A DNA stretch of 36,765 bases from contig JAFDWF010000024.1 of the NCBI GenBank assembly GCA_018268575.1, positions 1-36,765 of the forward strand, read 5' to 3'. The first letter of the stretch is position 1. Each line of letters opens with the position of its first letter. Positions 15,866 through 23,858 of this stretch are shown here, piece after piece. Under the pieces are notes generated by a model. The model was not told where the DNA came from. It did not search any database and was given only the letters and a program-made list of their open reading frames with translations. The position numbers and the translations under genes were made by a program. The stretch comes from Actinomycetota bacterium (GTDB lineage: Bacteria > Actinomycetota > Thermoleophilia > Solirubrobacterales > 70-9).

Positions 15866-17952
15866 AGCGCGCTGCTCTCGCCTGGTACGACCTGCGCTTT
15901 CCCCACGACCTCGATGAAGCGGCGGTGCTGGCGGCGCTGTCCTCGCTATCGGGTCTTGCCCACCCCGGCCGCCTGCTGCTGACCCTGCGCGCCACCGAGG
16001 ACGGCATAACGCACCATGTCGCCGTCCGGCCGGAAGCGACCGAGACTGTCACTGCCGCCCTGCGGGCGGCCATGCCGAGCCTGCGGGTAACGCGCCGTGA
16101 CCACCAACTTGAAGTCTCCGGCCAGCGCTGGCTCTGGCAGTTCGCGCCCGCTGTTGGCGCGCTCAGAAGCGACGAACTCGGCCCTATCGCCACCAGCTTG
16201 CTGTCCAGCCTGCTGCCGCTGGGGTCCGGCGAGACGATCGCGCTCACCTGGACGCTGAAGCCATCACCGCACCCGCTCATGCCGCAGTCGCCGGACGCCG
16301 ACCATGACGGAAAGGGCCGAGCGCTGCGTGCCAAGCTGGCGCTGCCCGGCTTTCATGCCACTGGCGAGTTGAGTATCAGCGCGCACCCCGCCGCTCGGCG
16401 GCGGCGCCTCATGCAGCGGACGGGCGCGGTACTTAGGAGCCTGGCTACCCCGCACGGCCGCCTGCTCAGTGACACGCCCTGGTATGGCCAGGCGGCCCGG
16501 CTACTGGGTCAACGTGGTCGCTATTTCAGCGTCCGTGAAGTCGCCGCCGTAATCGGCTGGCCGATTGGCGGGCCGGACATGCCGGGCCTCGACCTCGGCG
16601 CGGCGCGGCGGCTGGCACCGCACGCCAATCTGCCCCACACCGGCCGCGTCCTCGGTGTCAGCGACTACCCCGGACTGGCCCGGCCGGTGGCGCTGTCGGC
16701 GTCGGCGTCGACCAAAGGCCTGTACGTCCTCGGTCCGACCGGCACCGGCAAGACGAGCTTGCTCAAGAACCTCATTCGGGATGACCTGGAACAAGGTCGC
16801 GGCATGGTGGTAGTCGAGACGAACGGCGACCTGACCGCCGACCTCATCGACCTGATTCCGAAGCACCGAGTCGGCGACGTCATCCTGCTCGACCCGACCG
16901 ATGACGCTTACGCGGTCGGCTTCAACCCGTTTGCGTCCGACGCCGACCCGTCGCTCATCGCCGACCAGCTCAGCGAGCTGTTTGAACGACTGTGGGCGTC
17001 ATCCTGGGGTCCGCGCACGGCCCAGCTCACCCACATGGGCCTGCTGACGCTGGCGCGGCGGCCCGGCTCGACGCTGCTCGACTTGCCGCGCCTCTACCTC
17101 GACCCGGTGTTCCGCGCCAAGGTGTTGAAAGACCTCGATGACCCGGTGGGCCTCGGCCCGGACTGGCAGTGGTTTCAACACTTGAGTGAGCGCGAACAGC
17201 TTACGGTCGTCGCGCCGCTGCTGAACAAGGTGCGCGCGTTCACCGCCCGCCCGGCGATCCGGGCGGTGGTCGGGCAGCCGAAGCCTCGGCTCAACCTGCG
17301 CCGCGTCATAGAGGAGCAAAAGATTCTGCTCGTCCACTTGTCCAAGGGACTGCTCGGCGCGGAGACGGCGCAGCTCCTCGGCTGCCTGGTGCTGACCGCG
17401 ACGTGGCAGACGTTCGCCGAACGGGTGCGCCTCGCGCCCTCGGCCCGGCACCCGTTCGGGCTGTACGTCGATGAGGTGCAGGACTTCGCCGCCGCCCCGG
17501 TGCCGTGGGACGAGCTGTTCGCGCAAGGGCGGAAGTACGGCGCGGCGGTGGCCGTGGCTCATCAGAACCTCACCCAGCTCCCCAAGGACTTGCGAGAAGT
17601 CATCCTCGCCAACGCCCGTTCCAAGGTCGTCTTTGCTCTCAGCGCGCTGGACGCGGAAAAGCTCGACAAGCAGTTCGCCCCGGCGCTAACCGCCAGCGAC
17701 CTGACCGCGCTCGACCCGTTTGCCGTGGCCGCCCTGGTGGCCCTCGACAACGGCGGCATTGGCGGGCCGGTGACGCTCACCACGCCTCCGCCACCGCAAC
17801 CGCTCGGTAGCGCCGCAGCGGTGCGGCGGGCTTCGCGTGAGCGCTACGCGCGGCTGCGTTCGGAAGTGGAGGCCAGCCTTCGCCGGGCGGCCACGATGAC
17901 ACCGCCGCCAGCCTCAGCGGTCGGTCGTCGCCGGCGAGGAGGCGGGGCATGA
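15862..17952 (+). CDS. VirD4/TraG-like coupling ATPase
   Basis: A 696-aa P-loop ATPase of the VirD4/TraG/HerA kind, which pump or couple DNA to a transfer machinery. The N-terminal ~280 residues resemble the conserved head of actinobacterial members. Walker A is GPTGTGKTS at 291-299, and DLTADLID and NPFASDADPSLIADQLSELFE follow. Walker B is LYVDEVQDF at about 534-542, then QGRKYGAAVAVAHQNLTQLP with the sensor-like Gln, as in the TraM-recognition region. No transmembrane helices are seen, unlike classical VirD4. It is coupled to the small gene before it and followed, after about 110 bases, by a Replic_Relax protein. Such pairs occur in actinobacterial integrative elements. No T4SS subunits (VirB4, VirB6) are nearby. 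Confidence 0.85.
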   Translation: MKRAALAWYDLRFPHDLDEAAVLAALSSLSGLAHPGRLLLTLRATEDGITHHVAVRPEATETVTAALRAAMPSLRVTRRDHQLEVSGQRWLWQFAPAVGALRSDELGPIATSLLSSLLPLGSGETIALTWTLKPSPHPLMPQSPDADHDGKGRALRAKLALPGFHATGELSISAHPAARRRRLMQRTGAVLRSLATPHGRLLSDTPWYGQAARLLGQRGRYFSVREVAAVIGWPIGGPDMPGLDLGAARRLAPHANLPHTGRVLGVSDYPGLARPVALSASASTKGLYVLGPTGTGKTSLLKNLIRDDLEQGRGMVVVETNGDLTADLIDLIPKHRVGDVILLDPTDDAYAVGFNPFASDADPSLIADQLSELFERLWASSWGPRTAQLTHMGLLTLARRPGSTLLDLPRLYLDPVFRAKVLKDLDDPVGLGPDWQWFQHLSEREQLTVVAPLLNKVRAFTARPAIRAVVGQPKPRLNLRRVIEEQKILLVHLSKGLLGAETAQLLGCLVLTATWQTFAERVRLAPSARHPFGLYVDEVQDFAAAPVPWDELFAQGRKYGAAVAVAHQNLTQLPKDLREVILANARSKVVFALSALDAEKLDKQFAPALTASDLTALDPFAVAALVALDNGGIGGPVTLTTPPPPQPLGSAAAVRRASRERYARLRSEVEASLRRAATMTPPPASAVGRRRRGGGA

Positions 17953-18064
17953 GTGCGCCGCTCGCCCGTCCGGTCGCGTCGAGTACGACGGGCCGCAAAC
18001 CCTTTTGGCATCAGCCAACGCTGTCAAATTCGCCAATGACTATTACTTGCAATGGCAGGGTGAA

Positions 18065-18892
18065 ATGAGCACGCGCTACGCGACGGTTGCCGCCCTCGCC
18101 CGACTCGAGCGCTCGCTCACCGACCGCGACGTAGCGTTGCTGCACTCGGTGAGCGAGCTGCGCTTTGTCAGTGGCTCCCAGCTCGCCCGCCTGCACTTCG
18201 CCGACCACGACGACCAGGCCCGCGCTCGGGCTACGCGCCGGGCGACTTTGCGCCTCGCTCGACTCGGTGCGCTGACCCGGCTGCCCCGGAGCGTCGGCGG
18301 GGTACGCGCTGGTTCGGCAGGCTTCGTCTACGGCCTGGGCTTGGTCGGCCAGCGCTTCGCCGCCGTGCATGGCTGGCAACCGCCCCGGCCGCCTCGGCGC
18401 TCCCATGTGCCGGGCATGATGTTCCTGGCCCACGTCCTGCAAGTCGCCGAGCTGCACACGCGGCTGACGGAAGCCGACCGGGCCGGACGCCTGGAGCTGT
18501 TGGAGCTGAGTGCTGAGCCTGCTTGCTGGCGTGCCTATGCGGGCGGGATCGGCGCTCAGGCTCCTACGACGCTCAAGCCGGACAGCTATGTCAAGCTCGG
18601 CGCTGGCGAGTACGAAGACAGCTACTTCATCGAGGTAGACATGGGGAGCGAGGGCAGCCGGACGCTGCTGACCAAGCTGCGGGCCTACCTGACCTACCAG
18701 GCCAGCGGTGTCGAGCAGGCCGAGCGCGGCGTCTTTCCTAAGACGCTCTGGCTGACGCCGGACGAGGCCCGCGCCGAGGTCGTACGCGGCTGCGTCCGGC
18801 GCTTGCCTGTGGCCTGCCGCGACCTGTTCGCGGTGGCCGAATTCGACGCACTTTTGACAACACTAAACACAACAGAAGTAACACACACCTAA
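18065..18892 (+). CDS. Replication-relaxation (Replic_Relax) protein
   Basis: 275 aa from ATG 18065, with CAGGGTGA just upstream; a TTG at 18005 could extend it by 20 residues. The N-terminal part is a winged helix (about 20-75: RDVALLHSVSELRFVSGSQLARLHF and TRRATLRLARLGALTRLPR). The C-terminal part carries the family pattern KPDSYVKL (171-178), YFIEVDMGSEG (187-197) and LLTKLRAYLTY (201-211). The spacing of Asp173, Glu190, Asp192 and Lys204 resembles a PD-(D/E)XK nuclease-like core, so DNA nicking or relaxation is plausible; family members are tied to plasmid replication and transfer. It follows the VirD4-like gene. The recombinase promoter lies inside its 3' end. Confidence 0.78.
   Translation: MSTRYATVAALARLERSLTDRDVALLHSVSELRFVSGSQLARLHFADHDDQARARATRRATLRLARLGALTRLPRSVGGVRAGSAGFVYGLGLVGQRFAAVHGWQPPRPPRRSHVPGMMFLAHVLQVAELHTRLTEADRAGRLELLELSAEPACWRAYAGGIGAQAPTTLKPDSYVKLGAGEYEDSYFIEVDMGSEGSRTLLTKLRAYLTYQASGVEQAERGVFPKTLWLTPDEARAEVVRGCVRRLPVACRDLFAVAEFDALLTTLNTTEVTHT
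18854..18882 (+). promoter_or_regulatory. Promoter of the serine recombinase
   Basis: A perfect TTGACA (18854-18859), 17 bases, then AGTAAC (18877-18882). The hexamers lie within the last codons of the Replic_Relax gene. An inverted repeat CACACC/GGTGTG (18884-18889/18900-18905) and a direct repeat AGTAACACA (18877-18885 and 18925-18933) follow it, so control by a bound protein is likely. Confidence 0.45.
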
Positions 18893-18919
18893 CCCTGTGG
18901 GTGTGACACAAGGAGTAAA

Positions 18920-18958
18920 ATGAAAGTAACACATTGGAGAGGGAGGCGTTATGAATAA
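18920..18958 (+). CDS. Possible 12-aa leader peptide before the recombinase
   Basis: ATG 18920 with AAGGAG (18910-18915) close upstream opens a 12-codon frame (MKVTHWRGRRYE). Its stop codon lies inside the start region of the recombinase gene, an eight-base overlap. This layout would couple recombinase translation to the leader. No homologue is known to me, and the frame could be fortuitous. Confidence 0.3.
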   Translation: MKVTHWRGRRYE

Positions 18959-20858
18959 CAAACCAAGGGACGGACGAAAACGGGCCGTCATCTACCTGCG
19001 TGTGTCGTCGGACAAGCAGGTCAACAAGGAGCTTGACCCGGAGGGCTTGAGCCTGCCGTCACAGCGCAAGCGCTGCGAGGCCGAGGCGCACAAGCTCGGC
19101 GCGGAAGTCGTCCGCGAGTACGTCGAGCCGGGGATTTCCGGCGGCTCCGTGCTGCGGCGTAAGGCGTTCAAGCAGATGCTCGCCGACATAGAAAAGCTGC
19201 AAGACGTTGACGTGGTGATCTTCTGGAAAGTCTCGCGCTGGGCGCGCGACGAGATCGACCAGTGGGCCGCCTACGGAATCTTGGAGAAACACGGCGTCGA
19301 TGTCGCGTCGGCGTCTGAGCCAATAGACCGCAGCCCGACCGGAATGCTCGTCTTCGGGATCATGGGAGCGATTGCCGCCCATGAGCGCCGCCAGCTATCC
19401 ATTGAAGTCAACCGGGGGCTGACGCAAAAGGTCGAAGTCGGCGGAACGCCTGGCCGGGCACCGCTCGGCTATCTCAATGCGGCGCAGGAGATTGACGGGC
19501 GCACCGTGCGGACGGTCGTATTGGACGAGAAGCGCGCGCCCCTCGTCCGCGAAGCGTTCAGCCTCTACGCCACTGGTGACTACTCCCTCTCCGAGCTGGC
19601 AACCATTTTGGAGGCTCGCGGCCTGCGCTCACGAGCAACGAAAAAAGCGCCGGAGCAGGCGCTCGGTATCAACCGCCTGTCGGGCATTCTGCGCAACCCC
19701 TACTACATCGGCCAGGTGCGCTACGCGGGCAAGACCTACAAGGGCCGTCACGCTCCTCTCATCGACGAGGCGACCTTTCAGGACGTGCAGGACATGCTGA
19801 AAGCGAAGCGCCAGAGCGGCGAGCGGGCATGGCGGCACTTTCACTATCTGCGCGGCAGCCTGTTCTGTGCGGAGTGTGGCGGCCGACTGTTCTACACCCG
19901 GCACAAAGGCAGGGGCGGCACATACCCGTATTTCTCCTGCTCGGGCCGATGCCGGAAAACCTGCTCGCAGGGCTTCCGCCGCGCCGAGGCAGTCGAAGCA
20001 GCCATTGAGCAGCATTACGTCGTCGTGCAGCTTTCGGCAGAGGATCGCGCCAGCATCCGGGCAAGAGTCGAGGCTTATGTCGGAGCTATCGCCAAAGAAG
20101 CCGACGAGCAGCTTGTCGAGATCAAGGCCGAGCTGACCGGGCTGAACAGCCAGGAACGCAAGCTACTCAAGGCCCATTACGCCGATCAAGTGAGCGAGGA
20201 GCTGTTCGCCGAGGAGCAAGCCCGCATTCGGCGAGAGCGAGGCGCTGCCGAGCGACGGACTGACGAGCTGAGCGTCGAGCATGAGCAAGTGCTTGACGCG
20301 CTGGACGTGGCGCTGGCGCTGACGGATTCCATGCAGGCCGCCTACTGCCAGGCCAAGCCGAGCGAGCGCCGCTTGCTCAACCAGGCATTCTTTGAGCGCA
20401 TTGAAATCGAGGGCGAGGAGGTCGTCGGCTGTACGCTCGCCGCGCCATTCGATCAGCTCAAGGGGCTGCGGCAGCCAGCCGAGGCCGAGAAAGGCGCCCT
20501 CGCGGCTCGGCTCGGCGCGGGCTGGAACGAGACCGTCACGGCCGGGGTAGAAAGCCGCGCCGTAGAGCCGTTTGCTGGCTCTCGGGAAGCAAAAACCCCC
20601 GACCTCTCTTTTGAGGCCGAGGGTTTATACGTCGAAACTTTGGTGCGGCTGAAAGGAGTCGAACCTTCACGGGCGCTAGCCCACACGGACCTGAACCGTG
20701 CGCGTCTACCAGTTCCGCCACAGCCGCGCGAGTTTGCAAATCTACCGATCCGCGCCCCCCGGGCGCGCCCCGAGAGCGCCTTCCCGCTGAGTGACCGACG
20801 CCACGGTCCTCCCCTGCCCGCCCCGCTAAGATGCTCATCCCTCGCCGCTATCGTCTAG
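18951..20858 (+). CDS. Large serine recombinase (integrase), 3' end read into host DNA
   Basis: A large serine recombinase that integrates and excises the element. The resolvase domain is at about 12-160, with catalytic Ser19 in YLRVSSDKQ and the conserved block FWKVSRWARDEIDQW. The recombinase domain is at about 180-290, and the zinc ribbon follows (CAEC at about 306-309, later CSGRCRKTC). A coiled coil lies at about 380-440. The frame is open for 635 codons, but from about codon 545 it translates the tRNA-Leu terminator and the antisense of tRNA-Leu (the part reading VRLKGVEPSRALAHTDLN). The true element-encoded C-terminus therefore ends near 20,590, and in the excised circle the gene would end in different sequence. 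It sits at the right end of the element, as integrases do. GAGGGAGG precedes the ATG. Confidence 0.88.
   Translation: MNNKPRDGRKRAVIYLRVSSDKQVNKELDPEGLSLPSQRKRCEAEAHKLGAEVVREYVEPGISGGSVLRRKAFKQMLADIEKLQDVDVVIFWKVSRWARDEIDQWAAYGILEKHGVDVASASEPIDRSPTGMLVFGIMGAIAAHERRQLSIEVNRGLTQKVEVGGTPGRAPLGYLNAAQEIDGRTVRTVVLDEKRAPLVREAFSLYATGDYSLSELATILEARGLRSRATKKAPEQALGINRLSGILRNPYYIGQVRYAGKTYKGRHAPLIDEATFQDVQDMLKAKRQSGERAWRHFHYLRGSLFCAECGGRLFYTRHKGRGGTYPYFSCSGRCRKTCSQGFRRAEAVEAAIEQHYVVVQLSAEDRASIRARVEAYVGAIAKEADEQLVEIKAELTGLNSQERKLLKAHYADQVSEELFAEEQARIRRERGAAERRTDELSVEHEQVLDALDVALALTDSMQAAYCQAKPSERRLLNQAFFERIEIEGEEVVGCTLAAPFDQLKGLRQPAEAEKGALAARLGAGWNETVTAGVESRAVEPFAGSREAKTPDLSFEAEGLYVETLVRLKGVEPSRALAHTDLNRARLPVPPQPREFANLPIRAPRARPESAFPLSDRRHGPPLPAPLRCSSLAAIV
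20564..20582. other. Candidate right attachment site
   Basis: A 6-bp inverted repeat AGAGCC (20564-20569) and GGCTCT (20577-20582) flanks the 7-base centre GTTTGCT. It lies just before the host terminator and after the conserved part of the recombinase, where the crossover must be. Serine-recombinase sites are imperfect dyads of this kind. The matching left site was not found. Confidence 0.25.
20591..20623 (-). terminator. Intrinsic terminator of tRNA-Leu
   Basis: On the minus strand an 11-bp stem (20623-20613 with 20606-20596, two G-U pairs) with a 6-nt loop is followed by five T. It begins 17 bases after the tRNA 3' end. It marks host DNA, so the element boundary must lie at or before about 20,590. 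Confidence 0.85.
20641..20727 (-). tRNA. tRNA-Leu (CAG)
   Basis: A class II tRNA of 87 nt including an encoded CCA (20643-20641). The acceptor stem pairs GCGGCTG with CAGCCGC, the D-arm and the TTCGACT-type T-loop are present, and a long variable arm (about 14 nt) fits leucine. The anticodon CAG is at 20693-20691. A TAGATT -10-like hexamer lies 11 bases upstream (20744-20739). Decodes CUG. Confidence 0.95.
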
Positions 20859-20916
20859 GGGACTAGGACGCCGGATTCTCAGTCCGGAAACCGGGGTTCG
20901 AATCCCCGTAGCGGTA
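20844..20916 (+). tRNA. tRNA-Glu (CTC)
   Basis: A 73-nt class I tRNA without encoded CCA. The acceptor stem is GCCGCTA/TAGCGGT with one G-U pair, the anticodon stem is CCGGA/TCCGG, the anticodon CTC is at 20878-20880 and the T-loop is GTTCGAATC. A TAAGAT hexamer at 20829-20834 may be its -10. It is divergent from tRNA-Leu. A palindrome (20918-20931) and an intrinsic terminator follow. Its 3' end is a typical tyrosine-integrase target, and the DNA beyond looks foreign. Confidence 0.95.
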
Positions 20917-20935
20917 TGGCTTGATCAAGCCGATC

Positions 20936-20959
20936 TGGTCCGCGCAAGGGCCATTTTTT
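20936..20959 (+). terminator. Intrinsic terminator of tRNA-Glu
   Basis: TGGTCC (20936-20941) pairs with GGGCCA (20948-20953), with one G-U pair and a 6-nt loop, followed by six T (20954-20959). A perfect 14-bp palindrome GGCTTGATCAAGCC (20918-20931) lies between it and the tRNA. Confidence 0.75.
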
Positions 20960-21729
20960 GCTTTCACGGCAACAGAGGCGGTAACAGTAGGTCGGGGTGA
21001 AGCAACAGCAAAGCCCGACCTCAACCTCGCGATTCCGGTCTGCCTGTTGCCGTCGTGTTGCCGTGAAACCACCCGGACCTGTTGCCGTGTTGCCGTCATC
21101 GAGAGCGATGGTAGCGCGCCATCTCGCTCACTCCGAGGCTCGACGGATTTACGCAGCTCCATCCGCGTCGGCCCTTGAAACACCTGAGGCGATCAGGCGC
21201 AGGCAGTCGGGCAGGGAGTCCTGACTTCCGGGCCGGGATCTTCGGGGCCGGGTGGAGCAGGCCAACCGCCGGGGAAGCTCCAGGCCAGTTTCGTGTATCG
21301 CCGACGGCGCGGCGCAGGTCTCGATCACGGAGACGACCACCTGAATCCGGACGGTTTGATCTTGCCAGCCTCGCAGTTGGGTTCGCAGTCGGAAACCTTG
21401 GCGCTTCCTTCGGCCCATGACAACGGTTTGCCCCAGTGATGCCATTCAATCTGACTGAGTCCGAATCCCATCCCGCAGGCGAGGACGAGCTCGGATGGAT
21501 GTTCCTCGGCGGGCGCGCACCTTTCGCCCGCCCTGGTGGCGGCGGTGAGACGACCGGCTTGGTCGGCCGATCAGAGATCGCGACGGTCGTCGAACCGCCA
21601 CCGCAGCCAGCAGGCAGGAAGCCCAGCGATGCTGCGGCGAGCAGGCCCAGGAGTCGGGTCGGGAAGGGCAGGTCGTCAAGCTACACGGGCCAGCGGATTC
21701 CGCTCCGATTCCGAACACGATCTTCGCCG
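20960..21729. other. Decayed stretch with GTTGCCGT repeats, no credible gene
   Basis: No frame here has both a start signal and a plausible protein. Contents: an 8-bp inverted repeat (20989-20996/21014-21021); four direct copies of GTTGCCGT (21046-21053, 21057-21064, 21081-21088, 21089-21096); and one inverted copy, ACGGCAAC (20966-20973). Such repeats beside a tRNA 3' end could be arm-type sites left by an integrase. The part 21,100-21,700 shows scattered protein-like fragments in changing frames, consistent with gene decay. Confidence 0.45.
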
Positions 21730-22268
21730 ATGCCGGACGAGGTCTCGCCTGCCGAGCCGCCACGCCCCCGACGGCGTCCGTGGGTTGGTACCCGGACCCG
21801 CTAGGGGCGAGAGAGCATCGGTTCTGGGACGGCGAGCGGTGGGCCAATAAGACTGCGGGGGAGGGTCGTCGCGACGCTCCTTCCCGTCACCGGCGATGAT
21901 CGCTCTCTCGGGGGTCGTGCTCGCCGTTTCGCCGTTCGTCGTCTGGGTCAAGGTGCTCCTGCTCGGCAATCTCGATCTCCTCCAGCTGCTCGAAGCCGAC
22001 GGACATCCGAAGCGCGTGGCTTCTCGTGCTGTTCGGTCTCGGCGCCGCCGTCTGGGGATGGTTCGGGGGTCGAACCTGGGCCATCGGCGCGATCGTGACC
22101 GGAGTCATGGCCAGCTTCCTGTCAGTGATCCTGCTGATCCACCTTCGCCATGAAGTCGGCGAGGTCCGCGAAGTCGCGGCGGTCGGAATCGGTGCGTGGC
22201 GTGCGCCGATCGCCTGCGTCGGGATGATCGTCGGCGGATTCATCGTGCCGAGCGCGCCTGACGCTTAG
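21730..22268 (+). pseudogene. Frameshifted DUF2510 membrane protein
   Basis: Three reading frames in succession encode parts of one protein. ATG 21730 begins MPDEVSPAEPP. A second frame then gives VGWYPDPLGAREHRFWDGERWANK (21780-21850), an unmistakable DUF2510 module. A third, starting MIALSGVVLAVSPFVVW (21896), gives the first membrane segment. The second frame resumes at about 22020 with LVLFGLGAAVWGWFGG, more hydrophobic segments and a stop at 22268. In intact relatives a DUF2510 domain is followed by membrane helices in exactly this order. At least three frame changes make it a pseudogene, unless the sequence itself has indel errors. It adjoins other decayed DNA. Confidence 0.65.
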
Positions 22269-22443
22269 CCAGACGGGCTGCCAAGCCGGGCGAGGCCAGC
22301 CCATCATGGCTCGACCGTTGAGTGGTGACTATCCGGGCCGGCGGTGGTCATAGATCGGGGAGGGTTCGGCGGGGGAAGGTCAAAAAATCCCATCGTCGGG
22401 GCGCCCGGCCTCTATCTGGAGGCGCCGAAGGAAGGAGGCCGTC

Positions 22444-22810
22444 TTGACAGACGCCGTCCGTATTCATCCGCGGCGAGGAGAGCACGGCCAGAATTCGTCA
22501 GCCGCATCCCGATCGACACCGAATCCGATGACGACCCGGAGGCGACGTTCACCGATGAGGGCGTGGTGCTCTCCGCCAGATTGGCACCGCCGCCGAAACG
22601 GAACGGCCTGGCAGCCGAATCAGTGCGTTGGTCTTTGGGAGGGGTGGTGGAGCAGGAGGGCCGCGCTCGGCGGGTCGACGCGAGGCGGAGGCGATGGTGG
22701 CGGCTCACCTCTCGTGAGATGAGGTGGACCTACCGCTCTGGCGGGACCTGCTGGGCGCGATGGATGCTCGCGGGATGTGCGGCGCACCTCCGCGGGAGCG
22801 CCGAGGATTC
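22444..22810 (+). pseudogene. Possible decayed gene with intact start signal
   Basis: A GGAAGGAGG site (from about 22430) stands six bases before TTG 22444, and a small hairpin (22408-22423) precedes it. Translation gives LTDAVRIHPRRGEHGQ; the protein-like sequence then continues in another frame as EFVSRIPIDTESDDDPEATFTDEGVVLSARL and ends before 22811. I do not recognise it. The start signal is good, but the body appears frameshifted. It directly precedes the gene at 22811. Confidence 0.3.
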
Positions 22811-23302
22811 GTGACCGCGAGCGCCGGGGCTGCTGCTCGGCCCGTGGCCATCAACAAGACGAAGAGCGACAACAGGGAAGTTTCGTACGCGTCTGACCTG
22901 TGCGCGGTCGGAGTCGTGGGGCCGGGCGGCGCGATCTACGAAACGGAAGCCTGTCACCGAGGCATCTATGTCTCGGAACTGATCGGGTTCCAGGTTGTCG
23001 CTCCGCGTGCCGTCTCGGTCTATGTCTCTGGCGAATTGGCAGCACGCGGGTCCAACCGCTACGTGGAACTGGATGCCAAGGTTCTCCTGTTCGTTGATGG
23101 CGTGAGAGTCGCCAGGAAGCCCCTCCATATCGTTCACGGCGGAAGGGTTGTCCACCTTCCGATCACCGGGACGGCGGAACTATCGAAGGGCCCGCACAGG
23201 GTCGAACTGAGCATCCGGCCGATCGAAGAAGAAGGTCTTGTAGGTATGACTCGCCGATTCTCAAAGCTGACCGTCTCGACCGAACCGCCGCGATCCCAAT
23301 AA
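22811..23302 (+). CDS. Unknown beta-rich protein (163 aa)
   Basis: It begins at GTG 22811; the open frame extends 29 codons upstream, but that part looks unlike protein. It reads as alternating short strands (for example ASDLCAVGVVGPGGAIYETEACHRGIYVSELIGFQVVAPRAVSVYVSGEL and YVELDAKVLLFVDGVRVARKPLHIVHGG), suggestive of an immunoglobulin-like or carbohydrate-binding-like fold, with two Cys near residues 35-52. No signal peptide or family was recognised; an N-terminal signal may have been lost. The next gene starts nine bases after its stop, so the two are probably one operon. Confidence 0.5.
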   Translation: MTASAGAAARPVAINKTKSDNREVSYASDLCAVGVVGPGGAIYETEACHRGIYVSELIGFQVVAPRAVSVYVSGELAARGSNRYVELDAKVLLFVDGVRVARKPLHIVHGGRVVHLPITGTAELSKGPHRVELSIRPIEEEGLVGMTRRFSKLTVSTEPPRSQ

Positions 23303-23310
23303 GGCAAGCG

Positions 23311-23538
23311 GTGGGGATCTACTTCGACAGGGAGGCCCGGATCGTTTACCTGCCGTTTCGCCCCGACGCGGACGGCGCGACACTAAAAAGCCAGGCGACT
23401 CGCTGGGGCCTGATCGACTACGACCGGCAGGGGCAGGCATGCGGGATGGAGATTCGGGACGCGGGAACGATCTTGCCGCCCGATCTTCTAGACGTCTTGC
23501 CAGAGCCGCCGCCTGCCGAGCCGGACCCGGGTGGGTAG
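23311..23538 (+). CDS. DUF2283-like small protein
   Basis: 75 aa from GTG 23311, with an AAGG site shortly upstream. The pattern is that of DUF2283: a starting strand with IYFDREARIVYLPF (Tyr-Asp pair and aromatic strand), a middle LIDYDRQGQACGMEIRDAG, equivalent to the family's D-x-D-x-x-G-x-x-x-G-I-E-I core, and a final LPPDLLDVLPEP. The function of DUF2283 is not established. It follows the unknown gene 22811-23302 by nine bases. Integrity and good start suggest it is expressed even though the surrounding DNA is decayed. Confidence 0.6.
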   Translation: MGIYFDREARIVYLPFRPDADGATLKSQATRWGLIDYDRQGQACGMEIRDAGTILPPDLLDVLPEPPPAEPDPGG

Positions 23539-23696
23539 CCCTTCTACATGGAATCGAGGCCACACCGCCGGAGGACTCTGCTGGTCACCGTGGCCACGGG
23601 ACCCTGGACGTCGACTCCTTCGATCCTCCTCATCTCTTCCTCCTTTTGTTCGCGCTCGGACGTCCGCACGCCAGCCAGCTGATCAAGGGCTTCAAC

Positions 23697-23858
23697 GTGG
23701 CGACGCTCTGGTCGGGCCAATGCACCTGTGGTCGCGTCGTGGGCGATGGCACGTATGGCGAAGTGAAGCGCGAAGCCGAAGAACACGAAACGCGGCGACG
23801 CTCCCCCGTGGATCATCAAGCCCGGCGAATCGCGTCGGCCGTGGCAACCGCGCGATGA
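23697..23858 (+). CDS. Small CxC protein, possibly a gene remnant
   Basis: 53 aa from GTG 23697 with AAGGG (23685-23689) seven bases before it. It carries WSGQCTCGRVVGDGTYGEVKREAEEHE: a Cys-x-Cys-Gly turn, then a helix ending in a His, a pattern seen in many short phage and mobile-element zinc-binding proteins. A full Cys/His set is not complete here, so it may be truncated. The frame is open upstream without a good start. Function unknown. Confidence 0.4.
   Translation: MATLWSGQCTCGRVVGDGTYGEVKREAEEHETRRRSPVDHQARRIASAVATAR

Noticed and set aside
20627..20858. Protein tail of the recombinase reading VRLKGVEPSRALAHTDLN and onward
   Set aside because: This is the translation of antisense tRNA-Leu and its promoter region, a known artefact near tRNA genes, not a functional domain.
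20863..21183. Minus-strand frame ending in YGDSNPGFRTENPAS near tRNA-Glu
   Set aside because: It is antisense tRNA-Glu fused to the GTTGCCGT repeat region; no start signal and no recombinase motif.
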